A DNA stretch of 22,179 nt from a virus. The position numbers and the translations under genes are program-made. The notes under the pieces were generated by a model. That model was not told the origin of the DNA and made no database searches. It worked only from the letters and a program-made list of their open reading frames with translations. Numbering within the stretch: position 1 is the stretch's first letter; each line of letters opens with the position of its first letter. This document shows, piece after piece, positions 1 to 8,200 of this stretch. Where the stretch lies: the IMG/VR virus record IMGVR_UViG_3300025889_001061, positions 1-22,179 of that record. The stretch is one strand, 5' to 3'.

Positions 1-213
1 CGGATTGTCGCCGGGCTGCAGTTCGCTGGTGGGCGCAAACATGGTGCGGTCCCAGACCGGGCTGGCGTTCTCGTTGCGAGCATCCACGTTCGCGTAATGC
101 GAAATCTGAATCAGCGTCTGCTCCTTATCGCAACGCATCAGCGTGATGCGGGCATAGGTGTCGGCCATGGGAATGCCGATGTTGGTCTGAGCCAGGGAAG
201 AGGTTAGAGCCAT
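1..213 (-). CDS. Fibre-cluster small protein, N-terminal 71 residues (runs off left edge)
   Basis: The frame opens with ATG at 211-213 and stays open to base 1, so only the N-terminal 71 codons are present. The protein begins MALTSSLAQTNIGIPMADTY and continues with a basic-and-acidic mixed segment (ARITLMRCDKEQTL). It starts 2 nt after the stop of the upstream repeat-containing fibre gene, at a TGATCATG stop-start junction, so it belongs to the same operon. The N-terminus resembles a family of small proteins of unknown function found next to phage fibre genes; this is from memory and unverified. There is no signal peptide or membrane segment in the visible part. Function is unknown; fibre accessory or virion component is inferred from position only. 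Confidence 0.75.
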   Translation of the reverse strand, partial: MALTSSLAQTNIGIPMADTYARITLMRCDKEQTLIQISHYANVDARNENASPVWDRTMFAPTSELQPGDNP

Positions 214-215
214 GA

Positions 216-1403
216 TCAGTAGGTCATCTCCGTGGTGTCGATGCGGCAGACCCATCGGATTGTGGTGGCTGCAGCGCCAGTGACGGTCACAGCAATGCCA
301 CCGTTGGTGGTGTCGGCGGTGACGGCAACAACCCAAGAATTGGAAGCGCCATCGTTGTGCGTCCTAGTGACTGTAGGCGTGCCAACCATTACGGTCGATG
401 CTGCGTTAGCGCCACGCTTGATAGCGCCGCCAATAGTCCAGCGTGCGGTGGCGCCTGCTGCCGTGACGCCTGCGATCACCTCGCCGCTGAAGCTGTAGGC
501 GCTGTTATTCGGCAGGATGACTTGGTTGGTGGTGCTGGCGGCGCTGGTGTCGCTGGCGAGGACTGTTGCAGTGGCGTCGGTAGTTTGGCGGCCTAGCAGG
601 AGGAGGGCGGATTGACTTACACCTGATGCGTCTGCAACCGGAATACTGCAAGCAGGAAAAACATGATATCCAATAATTGATCTTCCATTGCCTCGCCTAC
701 CTCCGCTAATAAAGGTATAAGCAGCGCTGGTAAAATTAGTTTGTCCGCCGCCGACAAAAGAATAGGCGCCACTGCTTGTGTTGTTTTGGCCTCCGCAAAC
801 AGTGCTATTAGTTGCAGTTGCGCTTAGATTTTGCCCTCCGCCCACAAACGAATACGCCCCACTCGCCGTATTGCCACTGCCCCCACACACCGCAGCGTGC
901 GAGCTGGTTTGGGCGGCGTTGCTCTGGCCGCCGCCGACGAAGCTGTAAGAGCTGGAGGCGATGTTGCTGGCGCCGCCTACAAGTGCAGCGTAGGATCCAG
1001 TTGTTCGGTTGTCATAACCTCCCCCAAGAAATGTATTGAATGTCGTTCCGTATGTGTGGTCTTGGCCACCGCAAACAACGCTATAATTGCCATTTGCAAT
1101 GTTATTCTGACCGCCACCTATAAAAGAATAGGAACCAGAGGCGACATACGTGCTTCCTGTACGAAATTTTTGCAAATCAGTTGCATAGATTCCGCGTTTA
1201 TCGCCGCCGCTGCTTGTTCCATCCGGCACCTGAGCGAGCGTTGCACCCGTGCCCTTGGCGACTAGCGCGATGTCAGCGTTAGCCACACCAACTGGCGCTT
1301 CGCTGATCGCCGTCACCGGCACCGTGCTATTCACCCCGCTGTTGAACAGCCGCGCCACCAACCGCAGCGACGATGACGCCCAGCCAACTGGGTTTACGTT
1401 CAT
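216..1403 (-). CDS. Tail fibre / adhesin-like protein with YadA/Hep_Hag-like glycine repeats (395 aa)
   Basis: Three parts are visible. Residues 1-88 carry a fibre-type lead segment with motifs such as GTGATLAQVPDGTSSGGDKR and YATDLQKFR. Residues 89-236 hold about ten short repeats of the form SYSFVGGGQxN, like the head repeats of trimeric autotransporter adhesins, which fold as a trimeric beta-roll. Residues 245-395 form a beta-rich, Thr/Ala-rich C-terminal domain ending TIRWVCRIDTTEMTY, a type seen at the ends of phage fibre proteins. The start ATG overlaps the stop of the preceding gene by 4 nt (ATGA). Likely role: a trimeric adsorption fibre or decoration reaching the host surface. The receptor is unknown. 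Membership in the fibre cluster is secure; the exact position in the virion is inference. Confidence 0.82.
   Translation of the reverse strand: MNVNPVGWASSSLRLVARLFNSGVNSTVPVTAISEAPVGVANADIALVAKGTGATLAQVPDGTSSGGDKRGIYATDLQKFRTGSTYVASGSYSFIGGGQNNIANGNYSVVCGGQDHTYGTTFNTFLGGGYDNRTTGSYAALVGGASNIASSSYSFVGGGQSNAAQTSSHAAVCGGSGNTASGAYSFVGGGQNLSATATNSTVCGGQNNTSSGAYSFVGGGQTNFTSAAYTFISGGRRGNGRSIIGYHVFPACSIPVADASGVSQSALLLLGRQTTDATATVLASDTSAASTTNQVILPNNSAYSFSGEVIAGVTAAGATARWTIGGAIKRGANAASTVMVGTPTVTRTHNDGASNSWVVAVTADTTNGGIAVTVTGAAATTIRWVCRIDTTEMTY
696..1139 (-). repeat. Protein-level repeat array (about ten GGGQN units) inside the 395-aa fibre gene
   Basis: Residues 89-236 of the fibre protein consist of units of roughly 13-18 residues. 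Units of the form YSFVGGGQ alternate in part with units of the form VCGG, giving cysteines at residues 111, 173 and 203. The same peptide GAYSFVGGGQ occurs twice with different codons for nearly every residue, and SSYSFVGGGQ is coded differently again. The array is therefore conserved as protein, not as recent DNA duplication. It is coding sequence, not a CRISPR or a DNA satellite. Confidence 0.8.
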
Positions 1404-1795
1404 GTCAGGTCACCCCCGAATGCAGTGACGCGCACGGTGCCGGTGGTTGGCTGCACAGTGATCGTTGCGCCAAGCTTCCATGATGCGCTTGGCAGCACAA
1501 GATCCGTGTAGGCGGTTACCAGGCGGTAAGCCTTGGCGGTATTGCTGCCAGTGGTGGCGCTGATCGTGATCTGATCGAACAGATCCCACTGCGTCCCATC
1601 CCACAGGAAGATGTTCACCAGTGCCGCAACGGTCGTCGCGGTGCCTTGCACGTTGATACTCAGCACACGAGTGCCAGCGCTGACGCCAGTGATCAGATCA
1701 GTGATCGTGCCGGTGCCATCCGTTGCGGTGTTGCTGCTACTTAAGGAAACGCGCCCGATGCGCGGAGTGGAGATAAAAGCGGGTGAGGCAGCCAT
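1400..1795 (-). CDS. Fibre-cluster beta-rich protein, function unknown (131 aa)
   Basis: The protein opens MAASPAFISTPRIGRVSLSS and ends VRVTAFGGDLT. Between them lie alternating hydrophobic strands rich in Thr, Val and Ala, consistent with a single beta-sandwich domain. It has no signal peptide, no membrane span and no catalytic motif. The start lies 3 nt after the upstream stop (TAAGCCATG), and its own stop overlaps the next gene's start as ATGA, so the three genes are probably translationally coupled. Proteins with the same beginning and the same FGGDL-type end occur beside tail fibres in other phages, as I recall. Fibre subunit or fibre-tip accessory is inferred from context; no specific function can be claimed. 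Confidence 0.75.
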   Translation of the reverse strand: MAASPAFISTPRIGRVSLSSSNTATDGTGTITDLITGVSAGTRVLSINVQGTATTVAALVNIFLWDGTQWDLFDQITISATTGSNTAKAYRLVTAYTDLVLPSASWKLGATITVQPTTGTVRVTAFGGDLT

Positions 1796-1798
1796 GGC

Positions 1799-2065
1799 TT
1801 AGATGCAGTTCTGGTTGAGATAGAGGTTGTCACCGACGGAGCTGCCTCCGCCGCCACCACCTGCTGTTGCCCACGACAGCACACCAGATCCATTGGTGCT
1901 CAGCACTTGACCGCTGGTGCCATCAGCAGAAGGCAGTGTCCAGATGCGGTTGGTAGTGATGGTGGCAGGAGCCTTGAAGCCGACATAAGCGGATGAGTCC
2001 GCATCAGCCAGCCGCAGCTCGCGTTGCGCGTTGAGCGTTATGTCGGTTTCAAAAGCCCGTGCCAT
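1799..2065 (-). CDS. Short tail-fibre module protein (88 aa)
   Basis: The N-terminus MARAFETDITLNAQRELRLA resembles the start of the neighbouring 263-aa fibre protein. The middle contains VGFKAPATI, IWTLPSADGTSGQVL and STNGSGVLSWATA, a repeat unit that recurs in shafts of many long phage fibres just before a tip or an S74 chaperone. Here it is followed by a run of six glycines and a short tail (SSVGDNLYLNQNCI). The protein therefore looks like a fibre shaft unit without its usual C-terminal tip: either a minimal fibre subunit or a remnant of a longer fibre. The upstream stop and this start overlap as TGATG. Confidence 0.72.
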   Translation of the reverse strand: MARAFETDITLNAQRELRLADADSSAYVGFKAPATITTNRIWTLPSADGTSGQVLSTNGSGVLSWATAGGGGGGSSVGDNLYLNQNCI

Positions 2066-2856
2066 CAGCCGATCACCACCACGCGGTAAGCATTAACGCC
2101 AGGCGCTGTTGCAAACACCAGCGTTGCAGTGGTTGTGGTGGGGCGATACACATCCACTTCAACGTCGTCGTAGTTGCCGGAGTTGGGGAACACGCGGATG
2201 ATCACGTCGCGGGTGTTCAAGCTATGCGTGATCGTATAGCTGGTGGCGCTGCCGTCGCCCACGTTGGTGCTGTACTTTTTGATCCGCCCGGACCACGTAG
2301 CCAGCTTCAGCGGCGTGACGATGCGAAGGTCGTCGGTGCCAGCATCAACTTCGGCCTGCGTGGCAATCTCGGCAATACCAGGAGTCGTCTCGCTAGCGGC
2401 AGGTGCTGCAGCGGCAAACGATGTCCAGATGACATTGCTGCTGTCGATCGTGCCGTTGACCTGCGTCTGACGCCAAGTGGTGCCAGCGTCGGTGCCTTCC
2501 TCGACGGTGATGATCGCCTGCTCAAGCTCGGCAAAGGTGCTGGCATCAAGCGAGCGGGTCATGGCGACTGCAGCGCCATTCCACACATAAATGCCGTTCT
2601 GGCTTTGCGTGGATTGGTTGCGCACCAGCACCCGATCTTGGGATGCCATGGTCACGCCATCAATCGTGGCGCCAGGGCTGGTCAGGTTGATGCTGCTTTG
2701 CGTGCCAACGCGAGCGCTGTCCTTCCATGCCAGGCCCTCAACAGCAGAGTCCACATAGGACTTGGGCACTGCATCGCCCGATGCAGTTGGCGTCGGGACA
2801 TTGATGACCTTTGAGACGCTTTGCAGGTCAAGGTCAGTAAAAAACTTGCGAGCCAT
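2065..2856 (-). CDS. Tail fibre protein with C-terminal beta-sandwich tip (263 aa)
   Basis: Residues 1-45 form a fibre-type N-terminus (FFTDLDLQSVSKVINVPTPT followed by AVPKSYVDSAVEG), the kind that leads into a trimeric shaft. Residues 50-150 contain the motifs DRVLVRNQ, NGIYVWNG and AELEQAIITVEEGT, common in phage tail fibre shafts. Residues from about 193 to 263 form a separate domain beginning KYSTNVGDGSATSYTITHSL and ending AYRVVVIG, a beta-sandwich tip. There is 1 nt between the upstream stop and this ATG. Likely a homotrimeric side or tip fibre. The host receptor is unknown. Confidence 0.82.
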   Translation of the reverse strand: MARKFFTDLDLQSVSKVINVPTPTASGDAVPKSYVDSAVEGLAWKDSARVGTQSSINLTSPGATIDGVTMASQDRVLVRNQSTQSQNGIYVWNGAAVAMTRSLDASTFAELEQAIITVEEGTDAGTTWRQTQVNGTIDSSNVIWTSFAAAAPAASETTPGIAEIATQAEVDAGTDDLRIVTPLKLATWSGRIKKYSTNVGDGSATSYTITHSLNTRDVIIRVFPNSGNYDDVEVDVYRPTTTTATLVFATAPGVNAYRVVVIG

Positions 2857-2857
2857 G

Positions 2858-3184
2858 TCAGATCAGGCGAGCGAGGCCAGCGGATGCTGGGTTCAGTGTA
2901 ACAACGGTTTGGTTGTCGCTTGGGTGCGAAACATCACCGTCAATCTCTTGGCTGCCGCTGTCAAGTAATTCAACAGATGGTTTATAACCAAGATTGTGAT
3001 TTATGGTCCATGTTGTTGCTGGCGCAGTTTGCTGATAGACAAACGCAGTACCACCGGCTGGTCCTTGCGGACCCTCCGTGACTGCAGTAACCGTGCTGGT
3101 AACGGGTACGGTGACAACAGTGCTGCTGCCGTTTTCAGTGACGGTGACCGTGTTAGTTACAGAACTGACATTGACTGTCGTCAT
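2858..3184 (-). CDS. Small fibre protein with collagen-like GPQGPAG and beta-sandwich tip (108 aa)
   Basis: Residues 1-37 are almost entirely Thr, Val and Ser in alternating pattern (a beta-strand-rich lead). Residues 38-44 are a short collagen-like GPQGPAG. Residues 48-108 form a tip domain with TTWTINHNLGYKPSVELLD. This tip follows the same order of motifs (T-x-T-I-x-H-x-L, then acidic and strand segments) as the C-terminal tip of the adjacent 263-aa fibre. The start overlaps the upstream stop as ATGA. The protein is probably a trimeric mini-fibre or knob. No enzymatic residues are seen. Confidence 0.75.
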   Translation of the reverse strand: MTTVNVSSVTNTVTVTENGSSTVVTVPVTSTVTAVTEGPQGPAGGTAFVYQQTAPATTWTINHNLGYKPSVELLDSGSQEIDGDVSHPSDNQTVVTLNPASAGLARLI

Positions 3185-3519
3185 GCGGTGTAGCCCTCGC
3201 TGACGTAGATAATGCCTTCGAGGTAATACTCCTTCAGGCCACTTGGATTAGTCAGCAATACGTCGTAATACGCCTCATTGGGCAGCGTTGCGGTCTGGTC
3301 ATCAGTTAGCGCAATGGCAACTGTTCCAGTGCTGCGGTTGGTGTAGGTAACGGTGAAGTCGCCGTATTTGGTGGTGCGGCCTTGATTCCAAGCTTGAGCG
3401 GCAACGGTCCAGCCGGTCAAGTTGATGGCAGCATCGGTGCTGTCCTTGAACTGCAGCGTGATGCTGTAATCCGCCCGGCGCTGCAGGCTGATGTTGTAGG
3501 TGCCGGGTGAAATTGCCAT
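3181..3519 (-). CDS. Fibre-cluster beta-sandwich protein, function unknown (112 aa)
   Basis: The protein starts MAISPGTYNISLQRRADYSI and contains LQFKDSTDAAINLTGWTVAA, then alternating strands ending LEGIIYVSEGYTA. The order (polar lead, INLTG turn, then LPNEAYYDVLLTNP) is like small baseplate or tail-tip adaptor domains of the BppU N-terminal type, which join receptor-binding proteins to the tail. That comparison is from memory and only suggestive. Its start follows the upstream stop by 2 nt at a TGATCATG junction, and its stop overlaps the next start by 4 nt. A structural fibre adaptor is the best inference. Confidence 0.75.
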   Translation of the reverse strand: MAISPGTYNISLQRRADYSITLQFKDSTDAAINLTGWTVAAQAWNQGRTTKYGDFTVTYTNRSTGTVAIALTDDQTATLPNEAYYDVLLTNPSGLKEYYLEGIIYVSEGYTA

Positions 3520-3521
3520 GA

Positions 3522-3755
3522 TCAGCTCAGGCCAAACAGCTCTTTCAATTCTGCAACCGTCAAGCCAGCAGCTTCCAGCTTCTGCTCAGTGGTGAGTACT
3601 GGGGTGGGTTCAGGTTCAGGGGCGGGCAAGGGGGTGTTGCCTTCAGCGAGCCACGCCTGGTAGGCGGCGTAGTCGGTGTTGGCGGGGTCGGGTGAGATCC
3701 ACAGCTCGTCGGAAAGACGAAGGATCATGTTGCTGTGCGTCAGTTGGTAGGACAT
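3522..3755 (-). CDS. Small fibre-associated protein (77 aa)
   Basis: Residues 1-20 are strand-like (MSYQLTHSNMILRLSDELWI). Next come an acidic helix with DYAAYQAWLAEGNTPLPAPE, a Pro/Glu linker (PEPEPTPVL) and a C-terminal helix pair (TTEQKLEAAGLTVAELKELF). The YQAWLAEGNTP motif recurs in small proteins encoded directly after tail fibres, including fibre-assembly chaperone-like proteins; this is recalled and not searched. There are 3 nt between the upstream stop and this ATG (TGATCCATG). It may assist folding or attachment of the 488-aa fibre encoded just upstream. Function is not proven. Confidence 0.72.
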   Translation of the reverse strand: MSYQLTHSNMILRLSDELWISPDPANTDYAAYQAWLAEGNTPLPAPEPEPTPVLTTEQKLEAAGLTVAELKELFGLS

Positions 3756-3758
3756 GGA

Positions 3759-5225
3759 TCAAAGCTCCGCAGACCAAGTGAGAGATCCTGTGGCCAAGAA
3801 GTAATAAGCGTCCAAATTGGCCGTATTGCTTAAAGCAATCAAAGTTAAGTGTCGTCTTGTTGTTGTGGCATTTGAGAACGCACTGGAGTTGGCAGAGCTA
3901 AAAGTTGCTCCTGTGGCTGAAAAATTAGGGGCAATTCTCATGAGCACAGGAAACTCGTGAACAATAGGATGATATGTTGTTGCCGAAACTGTTCCAGCCC
4001 TTCCGTAAAAATCATTGCTTTGGCTGGTTTGATAGTAATACCTCTGACACAACGCCAGCTCCTGCCCGTAGTTGCGTCGTTCAAACGGGGTGGCGACGGT
4101 GCCGGGCTCTAGCTGCACATCAGTGATATAAAGGAAATCGCCAAGAGTGGTGTCCGTCACATCAGACCAGATGAATACAATGATATTGCTAGTGCTAGCC
4201 GTATCAATGTTTGCGGACAGCGAATAAGTGGCGTAGCTTGTTGTGACGCTTAAATTCGCAGGCGTATTCTCGTAGGTGGCATTAGCAATCAGCGTTGGAT
4301 TGGTGCCTTCTGCACCCCATGCGCTAATGATGTCGCTAGTTACGGTATCAGCAGTGCCGGACCACGCAATAATTGCAGCCTTTACGTTATCCAGCTTGGT
4401 AGTAGAGCTGACTTTCGCCTTGAAGCTCAGAGTGACATTGCCGCCGGTTAGCCCGACGCAGTTGACGTTTTCAATAATCTGGGCAATGCCGAACTTCTTG
4501 TTAATTGTCTCAACATCAAGTGCAATGGCGTATTTCTGATTGGTCGGTACTGTCGATGTTTCTTGCGTTACGTCAATAGCATCATTGCCATCGCTGAGGA
4601 TGTACCAGCGGTCTAGCGTATAGGTGTCGTCATTATTTGCACCGCTTACAAAGCTTATACCGCGCTGCGCAACGGAAAAGTCACCGTTGATGATGCGGTT
4701 GCGAGTGCCAGCAAGCGGCCCGCCGTTGAGGTTCTTGACCTGCACCTGATCAGTGCCAGCGTCAATCTTGAACAGGTTCGGCTCGGTGTCGCCTTCAATT
4801 CTGAGGTCAACGTCAGCGCCGCCATCGTTGAATACCACCTCAGTGGCACCGTTGAAGTTGACGCGCTGAACGCCAGCGGTGGCAATGGCTACTTGATCGG
4901 TGCCGGGGCTGTAGAGACCGGTATCGGTGCCGCTGTCCTTGAAATACAGCGACGGTGCAGCAGCGGTGCCGTTCTCCAGTGCGATCGTTGTCCACTCGCC
5001 ATCGAGCTGATACAGCGTGATCCAGCCGCTGTTAGCTGCGTTGCGGATCTTGTAGAGGCCAGTTGCCGTGTCCGCCCACGTCATGTAGGCGACGGTTTCA
5101 GGCGGTGCAGTGGCGCTGCTGTTTTGCGAAAACAGTGCCAGCAGTGCGTCGTTCAGGTCAGCGCGTACAGCCGAACCACTGCCGTTTGGGATTATGTCCG
5201 TGCCCGTCCAGTCGTACGTGGCCAT
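3759..5225 (-). CDS. Tail fibre / receptor-binding protein with carbohydrate-binding-like domain (488 aa)
   Basis: Residues 1-80 are a conserved fibre N-terminus (MATYDWTGTDIIPNGSGSAV, then RNAANSGWITLYQLDG). Residues 85-170 form a shaft of short glycine-turn repeats (TDTGLYSPGTDQVAIATAGV, DVDLRIEGDTEPNLFKID). Residues 174-390 contain RNRIINGDFSVAQRG, YTLDRWYIL, TGGNVTLSFKAKV and DVQLEPGTVATPFERR, the signature of a jelly-roll, carbohydrate-binding-like domain found in many phage and prophage fibres. Residues 393-488 (CQRYYYQTSQ onward) form the tip. The gene begins 3 nt after the J gene. This is the best candidate for the main receptor-binding protein. Base composition drops sharply in the tip-coding part. 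Confidence 0.88.
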   Translation of the reverse strand: MATYDWTGTDIIPNGSGSAVRADLNDALLALFSQNSSATAPPETVAYMTWADTATGLYKIRNAANSGWITLYQLDGEWTTIALENGTAAAPSLYFKDSGTDTGLYSPGTDQVAIATAGVQRVNFNGATEVVFNDGGADVDLRIEGDTEPNLFKIDAGTDQVQVKNLNGGPLAGTRNRIINGDFSVAQRGISFVSGANNDDTYTLDRWYILSDGNDAIDVTQETSTVPTNQKYAIALDVETINKKFGIAQIIENVNCVGLTGGNVTLSFKAKVSSTTKLDNVKAAIIAWSGTADTVTSDIISAWGAEGTNPTLIANATYENTPANLSVTTSYATYSLSANIDTASTSNIIVFIWSDVTDTTLGDFLYITDVQLEPGTVATPFERRNYGQELALCQRYYYQTSQSNDFYGRAGTVSATTYHPIVHEFPVLMRIAPNFSATGATFSSANSSAFSNATTTRRHLTLIALSNTANLDAYYFLATGSLTWSAEL

Positions 5226-5228
5226 GGA

Positions 5229-8200
5229 TTATGCGCCTTTACCGTATCCTACCGCTGACCACGCAAACAGGCGATCAACTGCAGTGCCACTGCTATTGCG
5301 GAAGGTCACATCAAAACCGCTGCTGCTTACGTTGGTCACGTTGAAGTAGTCGCCGGATTGCAGGTTTTGAGCGGTGATGCCGATGGACGGCAAGATGCTG
5401 TTGACGCCTCCGAGTGCCGCCGTTCCGGTCCAGAACGGATTGGCAAACGCAACGCTCTTGGTGCCAGCACCGCTTGATTCGGCCACCACTGAGCTTTCAA
5501 TGCGCCGCTGAAACGATGCTTTGTAGCCCAGCTCATAACAGGCAAACGCCTGCGACAACGTAAAGGCTGAGGCATCCAGCTTGAACTGGAAGGCTCGCGC
5601 AGTGAAGGTGCCGTTGCCAAATTCTTGATAATCACTCCACGCTGGTGATCCAGTGGGGTTGTCGTCGGTTGTACGTACGCAGACCTTGGAATTCACCTGA
5701 TCAGCCACTGCACCTTCAAAGTCAACCCATGTGTCGATCAGGTCGGTGCGTTCATCAATCAGATCAGATGGGTAGAAGCCGCCAGCAACAAGATGACGCC
5801 GCAAGTCCAGTGAATACTTAGCGCCAAGATCTAGCACTTCATTGAATACATATGTGCCGGTCTCTGCAATGTCACCGTAATAGTCGAGATCAACTAATAG
5901 ATCAAAGTCTGTAATCGTGTCGAATAAGCCTGTGCCGCCCAGCGTGATGGCGTCATATTCGACGCTATAAAACAGGTTGGTGAACTCACCTTGAAACGGT
6001 GGATCTGTTGTGTCTTCGCGTTTGCTTTGAACCAAAAAGGCGCTAAGTGGATCGGGCAGGTCAACAACAACACTGGCTTCAGCGATGCTTTGCTTGCCGC
6101 TGCTGTCTTCAAACTTGACGAGGTATTCACCCTCGACCATTGGCACGATCGCCTCAGTGCTGTAGCCAGGCACTGCAGGGATAAGATCCTGCGAATTAGT
6201 CCATGTACCAGTGCCGTCTGTGATGCTGGTGTGGCGGATGTGAACGCGACCGCCGATCTTCACGTCAAGATCAGTCGAGGCATCCCAACGCAAGCGTGCA
6301 GAGTTGGCACTGATTTGCTCAATCGTTAGATTCTGCACATTGGCAGGCTCGACTAGCTTGCCGCGTGCTGATACATCCAGACGCGCTGGTTGCGCTGATG
6401 GCCGCAAGCCTGGATTAACGCCATAGATCAATACTTCATAGTCGCCAGGTGTGGTGTCATAGATGACGTATTCCTGTGTTGTGACGTAATTCTGCGCCCA
6501 GTTGCCATCTGCTCTTCGCCATTGCACAAGGTATTGCACTGCGTTGGTGCGTCCGTCTTCATCAATGGACGCGAGCCAGTTGATGATGAGCTTGGATAGC
6601 ACTTGCCCAGCTTCCTCGTACAACACCTCTTGGAATGTCGGCGCACGTGGTGTACTGGCCGGCTTGTTCAGATCAGTGATGTCGCGTTCTTCTAGTGCTG
6701 TGCCGCGTTCGATGTAGTCGTACTTGCTGGCGTTATAAGCAATAGCGCTGATGGCGTAGTTGCTGCCGTCTTGCTCTTGAACGGTGAGCACACGCCACGT
6801 TGATGTTTGGATGGCGCTGGTTTGATAAATCCAGACGCTGTTAGCGTTGGGGGCTGTCGAAAATGCCGACGACACAGTGATCACATCACCGGCAATGGTT
6901 GTGATGGAACGTGTCTGGACGCTGCCATCAGGCATGATCACCGACAACTCAGCACCTGCTGCTGTCAGCCCGGTAGCGTCATCCACCGTGATGGCTGTGG
7001 TCGTTGCAGCGGAGATGCGGCCACCGCGTCGTGCGCCAGCTCGTACGGGATCGGCTACCTCGATGATTTGCCCAGGCCGCACCAGCACGCCAGCATCAAT
7101 CGAGGCAGTGAAGCTGATGATTTCGCTCTCGTAGCGCTCCGAGTACAACAGCCATTCGCCGATACGATACGCCTGCCCGCGACTGGTGCAGGCAAAGGCG
7201 CTGATTTCGGTCTTGACGACGCCGTATTTCTGGATGGCTTCGGCGTCTTCTACGACTTCGTAGGCAATATCCCGGCTGTTGAGATCGAGGTAACTTACGA
7301 CGCAAACCGTAGGGCGAGTCTTGCGGCTGCCGCCTTGATAGCTGAAACCCTCCTCAGTGACATTCGCCAGCGTGAACAGATAGGCGGTATCAGCGGGCTT
7401 GTCTTGGCTGATCGTGAGTGCGCCAGTGCTCCAATACGGCATACAGCGCATAACGCTGCACATGTCGTTGATCAGCTTGTAAGCGTCTTCTGCGGTTTGG
7501 ATGTTGACGTTGCAGGAGAAGCGCGGCTCTTGTCCGCCGAAGCCGTCAGGTACTAGCTCGGAGCAATACTGGCTGGCAGCGTAGAAGGCGAACTTATCAA
7601 GCTGCGCAGCTTCAATGTGATCACCAAAGCCATAGCGCGTTGATGTCAGCAAGTCCCACAAGATCCATGCCGGGTCGCTGCACCATTGCGCTGCGCCGAA
7701 TGTGCCGTTCCAGATGCCGGCGTAGATCAGCCTGCCGGTGACGCTATCAACGGTGGCATTATTTGGGATGCGTACTTTGATGCCACGGATCAGGTACGAC
7801 CGTGATGGGATGCGGTTGAACTGCTCGGCATCAATGCGCGTCCAAACCAGAGCACTATTGGGATAGCGCAGTTTGGCGTAGATGATTTCGGTATAGCTAG
7901 TCCAGCTGAAGGCGTTGACTACTTTTGGATCAGTACTATCTGGCCGATCGCGCTCAACCTTGATGTCGATCGGGTAGACGCTGGCAAGGTTGATGAAGTA
8001 GTCGCGCTGATAGGCATCACCAGTGCGTCCGCTGATTGTGTCGGCAATTACCTCTTGGTAGCCGCCGCCGTTGTACTGCACGTAAATGCGCAGGCCCACT
8101 TGCGAGCCAAGCACATCGCCTTCATTGGTGAAGGTTTGCAGTTGCGGCACTGTGATCGTGATGCGTGCGGCATTAACGCTGGTGTCAGTGATAGATCGAA

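Noticed and set aside
696-1139. CRISPR-like or satellite DNA array
   Set aside because: The periodicity is in the protein; DNA copies differ at most third positions and there are no spacers.
2059-2814. Long plus-strand open frame of 251 codons, and other plus-strand frames such as 6807-7556
   Set aside because: They lie fully opposite well-supported minus-strand genes and have amino acid content (Cys/His/Arg/Ala-rich) typical of antisense shadows, with no recognisable domains or operon spacing.
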